A stretch of DNA of 64,000 nucleotides from NCBI GenBank assembly GCA_020073185.1, contig JAIQFT010000013.1, positions 88,284 to 152,283 of the forward strand. The letters are read 5' to 3'. The number at the start of each line of letters is the position of its first letter. Within the stretch, counting starts at the first letter, position 1. This stretch comes from Terriglobia bacterium. Its GTDB lineage: Bacteria > Acidobacteriota > Terriglobia > Terriglobales > Acidobacteriaceae. The notes under the pieces are model-generated. The model had not been told where the DNA came from. It saw only the letters and a program-made list of their open reading frames with translations, and did no database searches. A program made the translations under genes and the position numbers. This document shows positions 1 to 12,757 of the stretch, in pieces.

Positions 1-135
1 CCCACGGGGTTTTGTCAGACCTGGCGCGCGCCTATTCTCCCCTTCTTGACCTGAAAGTCAAGAACAGACGCGGGTTTTGGGCGATTTTCCTGTGCAAAGC
101 CGGGGATGGGACTCTGCATGGTTACGGCGGCTAGT

Positions 136-3774
<3,639 letters not shown>

Positions 3775-3847
3775 GCTGGTTTGATTCTAACAGCCAGAAT
3801 GAGGAGCGACCGGCAGTTGGCTTTTTTTGTACCGGGCCGGGAAAGCC

Positions 3848-4517
3848 TCAGCCGTTCCTTCGTTTCTCCGCGTACTCGGCCGCCAGTTCGACCGCCTTGG
3901 CGACGCGCCGCGCCCGCGACTCAGGATTGCGGTAGTAGAAAATCGCCAGCAACTGCGCGCGCCGCTGCCCCGGCGACATGCGCTGCCAGCCTTCCCATGC
4001 ATGCGGAACGCGCGCGAACTCGCGCTGCAGCAGCGGCGGCAGCTCCTGCTCGGCTTCCATGGTGGCCAGCAGGCGCTCGGCAATCGGCGCGGCGCACGCG
4101 CGCTTCGCCGCTCTTCACCTCAGTGATCCAGTCCGCGATGTACTTGCGAGTGGAGTAGTTCAGCGCTTCGTACCAGCGCAGCAGCGCGCGGTCCCCGGCC
4201 ATAGAGCGCCTCAATTCGCTGGTGAGGCTGACGGTGCGCTCTTCGGTGTCGGGCTCCAGCCGGAATTTCGCCATGCTGCCGGCGACGGTCCCGCTGCCAC
4301 GCAGCATGCGCTTGTTCACCAGCACGAAATGATCGCCCGAGCGTGCGGGAAACAGCGTGCTGCGGAACCGGAAGCCGTTGATCTCGCCCTTGACTTTCGG
4401 CCGCCGTGTTCCCCAGGTTTTCAACACGTCGAACGGCACGCGCGCGATCACCCAACCGAGCCGGCCCGGAAGGCGCTCCAGGGCGGCCGCAAACGATTTC
4501 GGTTTCGCTGCGCTCAT
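3848..4517 (-). pseudogene. DUF1905/YdeI-type protein, frameshifted
   Basis: The N-terminal frame (from 4517) reads as a DUF1905-type domain, with KTWGTRRPKVKGEINGFRFR and a downstream GDRALLRWYEALNYSTRKYIADWI. The YdeI/OmpD-associated tail (IAERLLATMEAEQELPPLL, then HAWEGWQRMSPGQRRAQLL and IFYYRNPESRARRVAKAVE) continues in another frame that stops at 3848. The two frames join near 4085-4105, so a one-base change would restore a protein of roughly 220 residues. Related proteins are small cytoplasmic proteins of uncertain function, some annotated as bacteriocin-protection. Whether this is a true mutation or an assembly indel cannot be told from the sequence. Confidence 0.7.
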
Positions 4518-4584
4518 GCGGACGGTCGGACATTATCGCGCATTCGTTGTTACGCCGCGGTTCTGACTTAGTTATATTCGCCGG

Positions 4585-5916
4585 ATGCCGACCGCTCCGA
4601 GAGTTCGACGCAGTCTGGGCCTGCTGCCGATGATCGCCGCCACCTTTTTCATGGTTTCCGGTGGGCCGTACGGACTCGAGGACCTGGTTCAGAAGGCGGG
4701 TTACGCCCGCGCGCTTATCGTGCTGGTCGTGCTGCCGTTCATCTGGAGCCTGCCCACGGCGTTGATGGTGGGCGAGCTTTCCGGCGCGCTGCCGGAGGAG
4801 GGTGGCTACTACGTCTGGGTGCGCCGGGCGCTGGGGCCGTTCTGGGGATTTCAGGAAGCGTGGCTGTCGCTGCTGGCCTCCATCTTCGACATGGCCATCT
4901 ACCCCACGCTGTTCGTGCTCTACCTGGGACAGTTCGCGCCGTCGCTGGGCCGCGGACGCAACGGGCTGTTGGTGGGCGCGGCGGTGGTGGCGACGGCGGC
5001 GCTTTGGAACATCGCGGGCATTCGCGCGGTGGGAAAAAGTTCGGTGTACCTGATGCTCGCGTTGCTGTTGCCCTTCGCGGCTATGACAGTTTACGCGATG
5101 TGGCCGGCTGGCAGCGCGGTCTCGCACGGCTCGTCGATGGATTTTCTCGGCGCGCTCTCGGTCGCCATGTGGAACTACATGGGGTGGGACAACGCGTCCA
5201 CCATCGCGGGCGAAGTCCAGGACCCGCAACACACCTATCCGCGGGCGATGATCGGTGCGGCGGTTCTGGTGGCGGTGGTGTACGTCATCCCGGTCGCCGC
5301 GGCGATGCTGGCCGGCATTGACGCGAGCGCATGGACTACGGGCGCGTGGGTCGAAGCCGCAGGCGCGCTCGGCGGACGCTGGCTGGGGCTGGCCGTGGTG
5401 GCCGGCGGGATGATCTGTGGTCTCGGCATGACCAACGCATTGGTGCTATCCTACACGCGCGTGCCCTTCGCCATGGCGCGCGACGGATTTCTGCCGGCGG
5501 CGTTTTTGCGCGTGCATCCGAAAACCGGGGCGCCGTGGGTGTCGATCCTGGCGTGCGCGGTGGCGTGGACGGTATGCCTCCCGCTGGGATTCGAGCGCCT
5601 GGTGCTGATTGACATCATCCTCTACGGCGTGGCGTTGCTGCTGGAATTTGTCGCGCTGGTCGTGCTGCGCGTGCGCGAACCGGACTTGCCGCGGCGATTT
5701 CGCGCACCGGGCGGGCTGGTCGGCGCCGCTGCGTTGGGAGTCGGACCGTCGGCCCTGCTGGTGCTGACCTTCGTGCGCGGCGAGTCGGAGCGCGCCGGAC
5801 CGGTCACCGCGCTGGGATTGGGAGCGATCCTGGGATTGTTGGGCGTGCTGGTGTATTTCGCGGTGAGAGAATTTCAGCCACGGATTTCCGCGGATGAACG
5901 AGGATCGGAACAATAA
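4585..5916 (+). CDS. APC-superfamily amino acid permease
   Basis: This 443-residue integral membrane protein has about 12 hydrophobic segments and the APC-family start, GLLPMIAATFFMVSGGPYGLEDLVQ, whose glycine-rich first helix binds the substrate backbone. Later family marks are the LSGALPEEGGYYVWVRRALG segment and the WNYMGWDNASTIAGEVQDP helix. The likely role is proton-coupled amino acid or polyamine uptake; the substrate cannot be assigned. The last residues, from about PRISADERG, are encoded by an intergenic-type CCGCGGAT repeat that has run into the end of the gene. It is divergent from the YdeI-like gene, with a gap of only 67 bases. Confidence 0.88.
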   Translation: MPTAPRVRRSLGLLPMIAATFFMVSGGPYGLEDLVQKAGYARALIVLVVLPFIWSLPTALMVGELSGALPEEGGYYVWVRRALGPFWGFQEAWLSLLASIFDMAIYPTLFVLYLGQFAPSLGRGRNGLLVGAAVVATAALWNIAGIRAVGKSSVYLMLALLLPFAAMTVYAMWPAGSAVSHGSSMDFLGALSVAMWNYMGWDNASTIAGEVQDPQHTYPRAMIGAAVLVAVVYVIPVAAAMLAGIDASAWTTGAWVEAAGALGGRWLGLAVVAGGMICGLGMTNALVLSYTRVPFAMARDGFLPAAFLRVHPKTGAPWVSILACAVAWTVCLPLGFERLVLIDIILYGVALLLEFVALVVLRVREPDLPRRFRAPGGLVGAAALGVGPSALLVLTFVRGESERAGPVTALGLGAILGLLGVLVYFAVREFQPRISADERGSEQ

Positions 5917-5952
5917 ATAAAAAATCCGTGTGAATCCGTGCCAATCCGTGGC
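5878..5952. repeat. CACGGATTTCCGCGGAT / ATCCGTG dyad repeat
   Basis: Several copies of (A)ATCCGTG(TGA/CCA) face a CACGGATTTCCGCGGATGA arm. The left arm forms the end of the permease gene; the rest fills the gap before the FRG gene. The same family is at 12652-12757 and 56136-56217. Confidence 0.7.
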
Positions 5953-5959
5953 GGCGCTT

Positions 5960-6748
5960 TCAAATTCTCGGCGTGTAGTGCCGCATCAGCCAGCGCGCGA
6001 GGCCGTCGAGGCCGGGGAAGAGGACACGCTCGGTGATGTTGGCCTGGTCGAGCTTGTCGCGCGCTTCCCACTTCAGTTCCGCGGGGATGATGATGCGGCG
6101 CAGCAGGTCGCCGTGCTCCTTCACCAGCCATTCGTCCAGGCGCGCCAGCGGGCTGGACATCATGGCGAAAATGGAAAACTGGTTGACGATGCGCTCGTCG
6201 AGCGAGGGCGGCTCGAGAAACACGGCGAAATCTTCTTTCGACAACTTCTCCAGCGCGAGCAGCGACCCGGCCGCCCTCTCTACCATTTCCACCGTGAATG
6301 CGTTGCAGCGTTCTTCGCTGAGTACCTCGCGCAGGGCTCTCGGCAGCAACTTGTGCACGGCGACGTAGTTCACGCACCAGATGATGCCGTCGCGGTCGTA
6401 CTCCTGCAGTCCCTCGGTCGCGAAGTGCAGCGCGACGTAGGGGGAGTAACTCCAGTCAAGCAGGCGTGTGGGCACGCCGTGGTGCTGGGCGACGGAGAGC
6501 CAGTTCCATTCCGAGGCTTCGCGCACGGCGTCCTGGCGGGCATACTTTTTGAAGTTGCGCAGGATGTGGAATTCGACCTCACGGATGTTGCCGCCGAGTT
6601 TCATCAACCCGGTGCGCAGGTCGGCGGCGGCGTCACCCATACCGCGATAGACGAAATCGGAGCGGAAGCGCCGGATGGCCTGGTTCCAGGTGTTCTCGAA
6701 GAGCGCGCGGTTGAGCTCGGTCCAGTCCGTGACGCGTACGTCTTGCAC
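5960..6748 (-). CDS. FRG-domain protein
   Basis: The 262-residue cytoplasmic protein carries the FRG domain: the FVYRGMGDAAADLRTGLMK start with its F/Y-RG motif, then HHGVPTRLLDWSYSPYVALHFA, the most conserved block of the family, and ANITERVLFPGLDGLARWL at the C-terminus. FRG proteins are widespread and mostly uncharacterised; they are common in mobile and accessory DNA. The gene is monocistronic and flanked on both sides by dyad repeats, with no obvious partner. A role in defence or toxicity would be speculation here. Confidence 0.85.
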   Translation of the reverse strand: MQDVRVTDWTELNRALFENTWNQAIRRFRSDFVYRGMGDAAADLRTGLMKLGGNIREVEFHILRNFKKYARQDAVREASEWNWLSVAQHHGVPTRLLDWSYSPYVALHFATEGLQEYDRDGIIWCVNYVAVHKLLPRALREVLSEERCNAFTVEMVERAAGSLLALEKLSKEDFAVFLEPPSLDERIVNQFSIFAMMSSPLARLDEWLVKEHGDLLRRIIIPAELKWEARDKLDQANITERVLFPGLDGLARWLMRHYTPRI

Positions 6749-6786
6749 GATGACTCCGATGTACCTCGGCGCGATTGTAGTCGGTT

Positions 6787-6862
6787 TTCACCACGGAGAC
6801 ACAAAAGGCACGGAGAAAGGGCGTTTTCTATTTCCTCTGTGTCCTCTCGCCTCCGAGGTGAA
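6787..6862. repeat. TTCACCACGGAGACAC / CTCCGAGGTGAA dyad repeat
   Basis: Two arms of a degenerate inverted repeat (TTCACCACGGAGACACAAAAG on the left; a complementary CTGTGTCC...CTCCGAGGTGAA arm on the right) lie between the FRG gene and hemL. Related copies are at 14291-14317 and 19013-19036. Confidence 0.65.
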
Positions 6863-6960
6863 TCAAGAATCCATATGCAGGTTTAGCGCCAGCACCCAGA
6901 CCGGAGCGGCAGCTACCGGGCTGTTATAGTACGGAGTTTGCCATCGCGCAGGAGAACCCT

Positions 6961-8259
<1,299 letters not shown>

Positions 8260-8260
8260 C

Positions 8261-8336
8261 TCCAGGCTTCAGGCTCCAGGCTGCAGGCGTATGACGTGGG
8301 TGACGTCGTTCCTGAAGCCTGAGGCCTGCAGCCTAC
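8261..8336. repeat. CAGGCTTCAGGCTCCAGG / CCTGAAGCCTG dyad repeat
   Basis: The left arm (8261-8292) repeats (C/A)AGGCT(T/C)C; the right arm (8311-8336) is its degenerate complement. It begins 2 bases after the hemL stop and supplies the stop codon of the small ORF on the other strand. A second copy is at 21027-21092. Confidence 0.7.
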
Positions 8337-8449
8337 TGCAACACCACTACCGCGATATAGAGCGCGATCACCATTACCGTCCAGCCGAAGCCGATGGGGA
8401 TCAGGAATTCCTCTTCGAATCTGCGATATTTGCCGCTGTCGGAAGCCAT
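8333..8449 (-). CDS. Possible 38-residue single-pass membrane protein
   Basis: The ORF starts MASDSGKYRRFEEEFLIPIG and ends in one hydrophobic helix (FGWTVMVIALYIAVVVL) that reaches the C-terminus, giving a charged N-terminal part and a C-tail-anchored membrane segment. An AGGGG sequence lies just upstream of the ATG. The stop codon is inside the CAGGCT repeat. I do not recognise the family. Support is limited to the clean charged/hydrophobic layout and the ribosome site. Confidence 0.45.
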   Translation of the reverse strand: MASDSGKYRRFEEEFLIPIGFGWTVMVIALYIAVVVLQ

Positions 8450-8681
8450 GGCCGCCCCTATATGCACCAGATTTCATTGCGGGATTGAATCGGAGGGGCT
8501 GCGAGTCGGAGGATCAGCTCGCGATTCCAGGGCGGTGCCGGGTCGAAGGCGCGCCGCGCGTATTCCCGTTACGCTCTACCAGCTTGGCAGCAGAATTGCC
8601 GGCACGTAAGCGACTTGGGTCACACACGCATGTGAGGGACGCTAACTTTGGTAACTACCACCAAAGTGGGAGGCGGCAACG
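8450..8681. other. Intergenic gap downstream of galU, small hairpins only
   Basis: No gene is visible. Two dyads are seen: ACTTTGGT...ACCAAAGT (near 8645-8668), which on the minus strand lies just after galU and may end its transcript although no T-run follows, and TCACACACGCATGTGA. Confidence 0.4.
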
Positions 8682-9563
8682 CTATAGCTCCAGCTTCTTC
8701 ATCCATTCGCGCAGCGGCCCGCCCAGATCCTCGCGCTTGAGGGCGAATTCCACCGTCGCCTTCAGGAATCCGAGCTTGTCGCCGGTATCGTGGCGCGTGC
8801 CGTCGAATTTGTAGGCATAGATTTTCTCCCGCTTGAGCAACTGGCGCATTCCGTCGGTGAGCTGCAATTCGCCGCCGGCACCCAGCGGGGTGTTTTCCAG
8901 CATTTCGAAAATGGTGGGCGTGAGGATGTAGCGCCCGATCACCGCCTGGTTCGACGGCGCTTCCTCGGGCCGCGGCTTCTCCACCAGATTTTGGATATCG
9001 AACAGCTTGCCTTGCCAGCGACCGTTTACCGGCTTGGCGTCAATCACGCCGTAGGCCGAGATCGCCTTGCCTTCGACGGTTTGCGTGGCGATCACGGACG
9101 ATTGCGTCTCCTCGAACACCTCCACCATTTGCTTCAGGCAGGGGACCTCGGCGTCAATGACGTCGTCGGCGAGCAGCACGGCGAAGGGTTCGTAGCCGAC
9201 GAGTTCGCGCGCCATCAGCACCGCGTGCCCCAGTCCCATCGCTTCCTTCTGACGCACGTAGGCGACGTGAATCATGTCGGAAATGTGGCGCACCACCGCC
9301 AGCAGTTCGGTCTTGCCGCGCTCCTCCAGCATTTTTTCCAGCTCGTAGCTGACGTCGAAATGGTCCTCGATGGCGCTCTTGCCGCGGCCGGTAACGATGA
9401 TGATCTGGTCGCAGCCGGACGCCATCGCTTCCTCGACGCCGTACTGGATGATGGGCTTATCCACCAGCGGCAGCATTTCCTTCGGTTGCGCCTTGGTGGC
9501 GGGAAGAAAACGCGTGCCCAGGCCAGCAGCCGGGAACACCGCCTTACGGACTTTCATCTTCAT
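8682..9563 (-). CDS. galU: UTP-glucose-1-phosphate uridylyltransferase
   Basis: GalU makes UDP-glucose from UTP and glucose-1-phosphate, for surface polysaccharides. The protein starts MKMKVRKAVFPAAGLGTRFL, whose AAGLGTRFLPATKAQPKEML block is the nucleotide-binding signature, followed by LVDKPIIQYGVEEA and FAVLLADDVI. I chose the ATG at 9563 (293 residues, the usual length); the open frame runs about 90 codons further but that part has no family similarity and overlaps the divergent gene. Monocistronic. Confidence 0.93.
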   Translation of the reverse strand: MKMKVRKAVFPAAGLGTRFLPATKAQPKEMLPLVDKPIIQYGVEEAMASGCDQIIIVTGRGKSAIEDHFDVSYELEKMLEERGKTELLAVVRHISDMIHVAYVRQKEAMGLGHAVLMARELVGYEPFAVLLADDVIDAEVPCLKQMVEVFEETQSSVIATQTVEGKAISAYGVIDAKPVNGRWQGKLFDIQNLVEKPRPEEAPSNQAVIGRYILTPTIFEMLENTPLGAGGELQLTDGMRQLLKREKIYAYKFDGTRHDTGDKLGFLKATVEFALKREDLGGPLREWMKKLEL

Positions 9564-9750
9564 GAGGACGCTCGCATCATGGGTGACAACACGCCAAACC
9601 GGATAAGGTAGCACAACGAAGCGCGGCGCTTTCCCGATTTCCTCTGCCGTCCACAGCAAATTCACTTCACTCGCACTCTCCCCGGTGCGCGTTACCATGA
9701 ATTGCTCTTGCGCCCAACTCCGTCTTGTCGCAATGTATCTGCCGAGCCCC

Positions 9751-10506
9751 ATGGACACCACCAAGCTGTGCCCGGTGTGCGCCGACACCGGTTGGAAGGC
9801 CATCGGCGCAGGCCGCGATCGCCGCGTCACCCGTTGTGACTGTCGCCGTCAGGAGCGCAATCAGAACCTGCTCCAGCAGGCGCGCATCCCCAAACGCTAC
9901 GAACACTGTGAACTGTCCAACTTCGTCGCGCATAATCCCTTGCTGGCGAGGGCGAAGAAAGTTGCTGAGAAGTTCGTGGAATCTTATCCGGTCGAGAAGA
10001 TGGGATTGCTATTGATTGGTCCTATCGGTGTCGGCAAGACTCACCTCGCCGCTGGAATCGCGCGCGAGTTGATACTGACCAAGGGAATTCAGTGCGTATT
10101 CTGCGATTACCGTGTACTACTGAAGCAAATCCAAGACACCTACGGACCACAATCGCAACAGAGTGAATTGCAAGTCTTGCAACCGCTGCTCGATACGGAA
10201 GTCTTGGTGCTGGATGAACTTGGGGCTTTGACGCCAACTGAGTGGGTACAAGAAACAGTTACTCGTATCATCAACGCTCGTTATAGCGATGCTAAGACAA
10301 CCATCGTAACCACCAATTTCGCCGATGCACCTCCTGCCAAATCTCCGATTGAAGCCCATCCGGACCAGAGCCGCGCCAAACAAGCAAATGTTGAGGAAAC
10401 TCTGGGCGACCGGGTAGGAGAGAGGGTACGTTCCCGCCTGCATGAGATGTGTCTATCCGTACCAATGAACGGCGATGACTACCGGCCTAGGAAGGGCAAA
10501 CCGTAG
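9751..10506 (+). CDS. DnaC/DnaI-like helicase-loader ATPase
   Basis: The protein begins with a small zinc-binding segment (CPVCADTGW, then TRCDCRRQ), then an AAA+ ATPase with Walker A GPIGVGKTH and Walker B VLVLDELG, and an ITTNF-like sensor-1 stretch (IVTTNFAD). This layout is that of DnaC, DnaI and phage replication loaders, which place the replicative helicase on DNA; IstB of insertion sequences is a relative. The start at 9751 gives a sensible N-terminus; ATGs at 9733 and 9685 are also possible. Codon use is visibly less GC-rich than neighbours. Three bases separate it from the next gene, so the pair is probably one transcript. Confidence 0.82.
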   Translation: MDTTKLCPVCADTGWKAIGAGRDRRVTRCDCRRQERNQNLLQQARIPKRYEHCELSNFVAHNPLLARAKKVAEKFVESYPVEKMGLLLIGPIGVGKTHLAAGIARELILTKGIQCVFCDYRVLLKQIQDTYGPQSQQSELQVLQPLLDTEVLVLDELGALTPTEWVQETVTRIINARYSDAKTTIVTTNFADAPPAKSPIEAHPDQSRAKQANVEETLGDRVGERVRSRLHEMCLSVPMNGDDYRPRKGKP

Positions 10507-10509
10507 GAC

Positions 10510-11394
10510 ATGGAAGAACCGTTGCCCAAGCTGAGTTGGTTCCCACTGTACGTGGAAAAGATTCTCAGCTCCAGTTCGTGGCTTCAGATGAAAGACTACC
10601 AGCGGGGCTGGTACATTCAGTTGCTGCTGTTGTCGGCACACTCGGTACGACCGGGGTATTTGCCTCTCGACGGGTCACTGTGGCGGCTTGCGGGTGCGCG
10701 CACGAAACAGTACTTCGAACAGGAGTCTGTGGTCGTGATGGCTTGCTTCAAGCGTCGGCAGATGGACGGGCGAGAATGGATCTACAACGAGCGTTTGGTC
10801 AGGGTGCTGGAGCAACAGGCGCGGCGTCAGATGGATTTCGACAGACGTGGAAAAAAAGGGAGTGGAAAAGACGATCAAAGACAAACATCCTTGTCTTTCT
10901 CTTCTTCTACTATCTCGATCTCACCTGACTTGATACAAAAAACAGTGGAGGAGCTGTTTGAATATTACTGCAACACGTTCACGCGCGATCCCCGATACAA
11001 GCTCACGGAATCCAGGCGAATGGCGTGTGCGCACCGGTTGATGGAATTGGCCGAGGAGAACGGCGGCGACTTCGATGTCGCCAAGCAGGCGGGTATGCAA
11101 GCGATTGGCAACCTCAGCCGGAGTGAATTTCATGTGGCGCACGGCTACTGTGATTGGCTCGACCACATTTTCAAATCGCCTGAGGTATTCCAAAAGCGCC
11201 TCGACATGAGGTCTTCCCCGGTGGTTCTCCAACCTGGCACCCGGGCAGGCTTCTTCGCAGATCCAGAATTCGGCAAGAATGAAGACTTGGACCGGTGGCT
11301 TTCCAGCGGCGTGCAGGACACGCAAGTACTGAAGCGAGCTCAAAGTGAAAGAGATCCCATCCCACCTGAACGCCACCGAGTCATAAACGGGTAA
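10510..11394 (+). CDS. DUF1376-like replication-associated protein
   Basis: The N-terminus (LSWFPLYVEKILSSSSWLQM, KDYQRGWYIQLLLLSAHSV) resembles the DUF1376/replication-initiator N-domain of phage and prophage proteins. It is followed by a Ser-rich linker (SLSFSSSTIS) and a helical C-terminal half. It directly follows the DnaC-like ATPase. In phages such pairs act as origin or primosome protein plus helicase loader, so a DnaD/phage-O-like role is inferred. Low GC and the absence of other phage genes suggest a remnant or a domesticated module. Confidence 0.6.
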   Translation: MEEPLPKLSWFPLYVEKILSSSSWLQMKDYQRGWYIQLLLLSAHSVRPGYLPLDGSLWRLAGARTKQYFEQESVVVMACFKRRQMDGREWIYNERLVRVLEQQARRQMDFDRRGKKGSGKDDQRQTSLSFSSSTISISPDLIQKTVEELFEYYCNTFTRDPRYKLTESRRMACAHRLMELAEENGGDFDVAKQAGMQAIGNLSRSEFHVAHGYCDWLDHIFKSPEVFQKRLDMRSSPVVLQPGTRAGFFADPEFGKNEDLDRWLSSGVQDTQVLKRAQSERDPIPPERHRVING

Positions 11395-11438
11395 ACCGGT
11401 TTCTAATCCGCGCTTCTCTGCGTTAGTCAACGGCTAGA

Positions 11439-12653
11439 ATGGTTCTCGTGCTCCCCGTGCAGCTTGAATTCCGCCCTGAGCGCGATGGCGACCTCTTCGC
11501 CACCGTGCCCGCCGCGCCCGCGGTTTTCCTGCTGCGCGGAGGCGATCCGCAATCCAAGCCTTACGTCAGCAAGACTGCCAATCTTCGCCGTCGTCTCATT
11601 CGCCTGCTCGGCCCAAGCGAAGAGCGCACCCGCAAGCTCAACTTGCGCGATCGCGTCGCATCCATCGAATACGCGCCCACCGGCTCGGACTTTGAATCCA
11701 GCTTCGTTCTCTACCAAACCCTGCGCGAAGTTTTTCCCCAAACGTATCCGGACCGGCTGCGTCTGCGTCCGGCGCCGCTGGCCCGATTTCGCTTGGAGAA
11801 CCGCTATCCGCGCGTCTCCATCACTACCCACTTGGGCAGCGGCAAGAGCGTTTACTACGGCCCCTTCCCCTCGCGCGCGGCGGCCGAGAAGTTCGCCACC
11901 GACGCGCTCGACTATTTCAAGATCCGCCGCTGCGTGGAGGAACTGAATCCCGATCCCGCGTTTCCCGGCTGCGTCTACTCAGAAATGAAGATGTGCCTGG
12001 CACCCTGCTTCAAGGGCTGCACCGACGAACAGTACGCCGCCGAAGTCGCGCGCGTCGAGACCTTCTTCGACTCGCGCGGCCAGTCGCTGATTCGCGAAAT
12101 CTGTGCCGCCCGCGACAAGGCCTCCACCGACCTTGAATTCGAAACCGCGGCCGCTCTGCACGGCCAACTCGATAAGCTGAAACCTGTGGTCGCGCAATTG
12201 CCCGAAATCGTGCACCGCCTCGCCGGCCTCGCCGGCCTCTTGATTCAGCCGTCTGCGCAGCCCGATTCGGTGACCTTCTTCCGCCTTCAAGCCGGCTGCC
12301 TGTCCGACCCGATCGCCTTCCTTCTCAAGGTGGAGACTGAGTCTGCGTCCGGCCCGCGCAAGCCGCACTCCATGGAATCCCGCGTCACCGAAACGCTCGC
12401 CGCTGCGCCCGCTGCAGCTTGCTCGCGCCATGAAACCGTGGAGCACATGGCGATCCTCAAGCGTTGGTACTACCGCTCATCGAAAGTCGGGGAAATTTTT
12501 TTCGCCGAGGACAATGGCGAGCTTCCCATGCGCCGCATCGTGCGCGGCATCTCGCGCGTCTTTCGCGGCGAAAAACCCGCCGCCGACCTCAGCGAAACCG
12601 CGCGCAACTACTGGATCAACCGCGGGAGAGAAGCGGAATTGGGAAAAGACTAA
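11439..12653 (+). CDS. UvrC-like GIY-YIG protein lacking the second nuclease domain
   Basis: The 404 residues align with the N-terminal half of UvrC: a GIY-YIG-type domain (PAVFLLRGGDPQSKPYVSKT, NLRRRLIRLL), an EF-S containing helix (SDFESSFVLYQTLRE), the YYGPF box, the CVYSEMKMCLAPCFKGCT cysteine cluster, and a UVR-like helix (STDLEFETAAALHGQLDKL). The C-terminal RNase H-like nuclease and HhH of UvrC are absent. The GIY and YIG tripeptides are degenerate (AVF and YVS), while the Arg and Glu positions remain. It could be a Cho-like 3' incision enzyme or an inactive relative. It is convergent with the next gene. Confidence 0.75.
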   Translation: MVLVLPVQLEFRPERDGDLFATVPAAPAVFLLRGGDPQSKPYVSKTANLRRRLIRLLGPSEERTRKLNLRDRVASIEYAPTGSDFESSFVLYQTLREVFPQTYPDRLRLRPAPLARFRLENRYPRVSITTHLGSGKSVYYGPFPSRAAAEKFATDALDYFKIRRCVEELNPDPAFPGCVYSEMKMCLAPCFKGCTDEQYAAEVARVETFFDSRGQSLIREICAARDKASTDLEFETAAALHGQLDKLKPVVAQLPEIVHRLAGLAGLLIQPSAQPDSVTFFRLQAGCLSDPIAFLLKVETESASGPRKPHSMESRVTETLAAAPAAACSRHETVEHMAILKRWYYRSSKVGEIFFAEDNGELPMRRIVRGISRVFRGEKPAADLSETARNYWINRGREAELGKD

Positions 12654-12757
12654 CCGCGGATTCACAATGATCAAGAACGTCAATCGCTGTTTCATTCTGA
12701 CTTCTTAATTCTTAATTTCTTCGATCCGCGTTCATCTGCGTAAATCTGCGGCCAATT
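12652..12757. repeat. CCGCGGATTCAC / GATCCGCGTTCATCTGCG dyad repeat
   Basis: The left arm is at 12652-12665 and the right arm at 12722-12757, with CTTCTTAATTCTTAATTTC between them. The right arm codes for the last residues (ELAADLRR) of the opposite-strand gene. Confidence 0.65.

Noticed and set aside
8485..8560. Possible tRNA-like fold after hemL
   Set aside because: No TTCGA-type T-loop with matching acceptor stem could be built.
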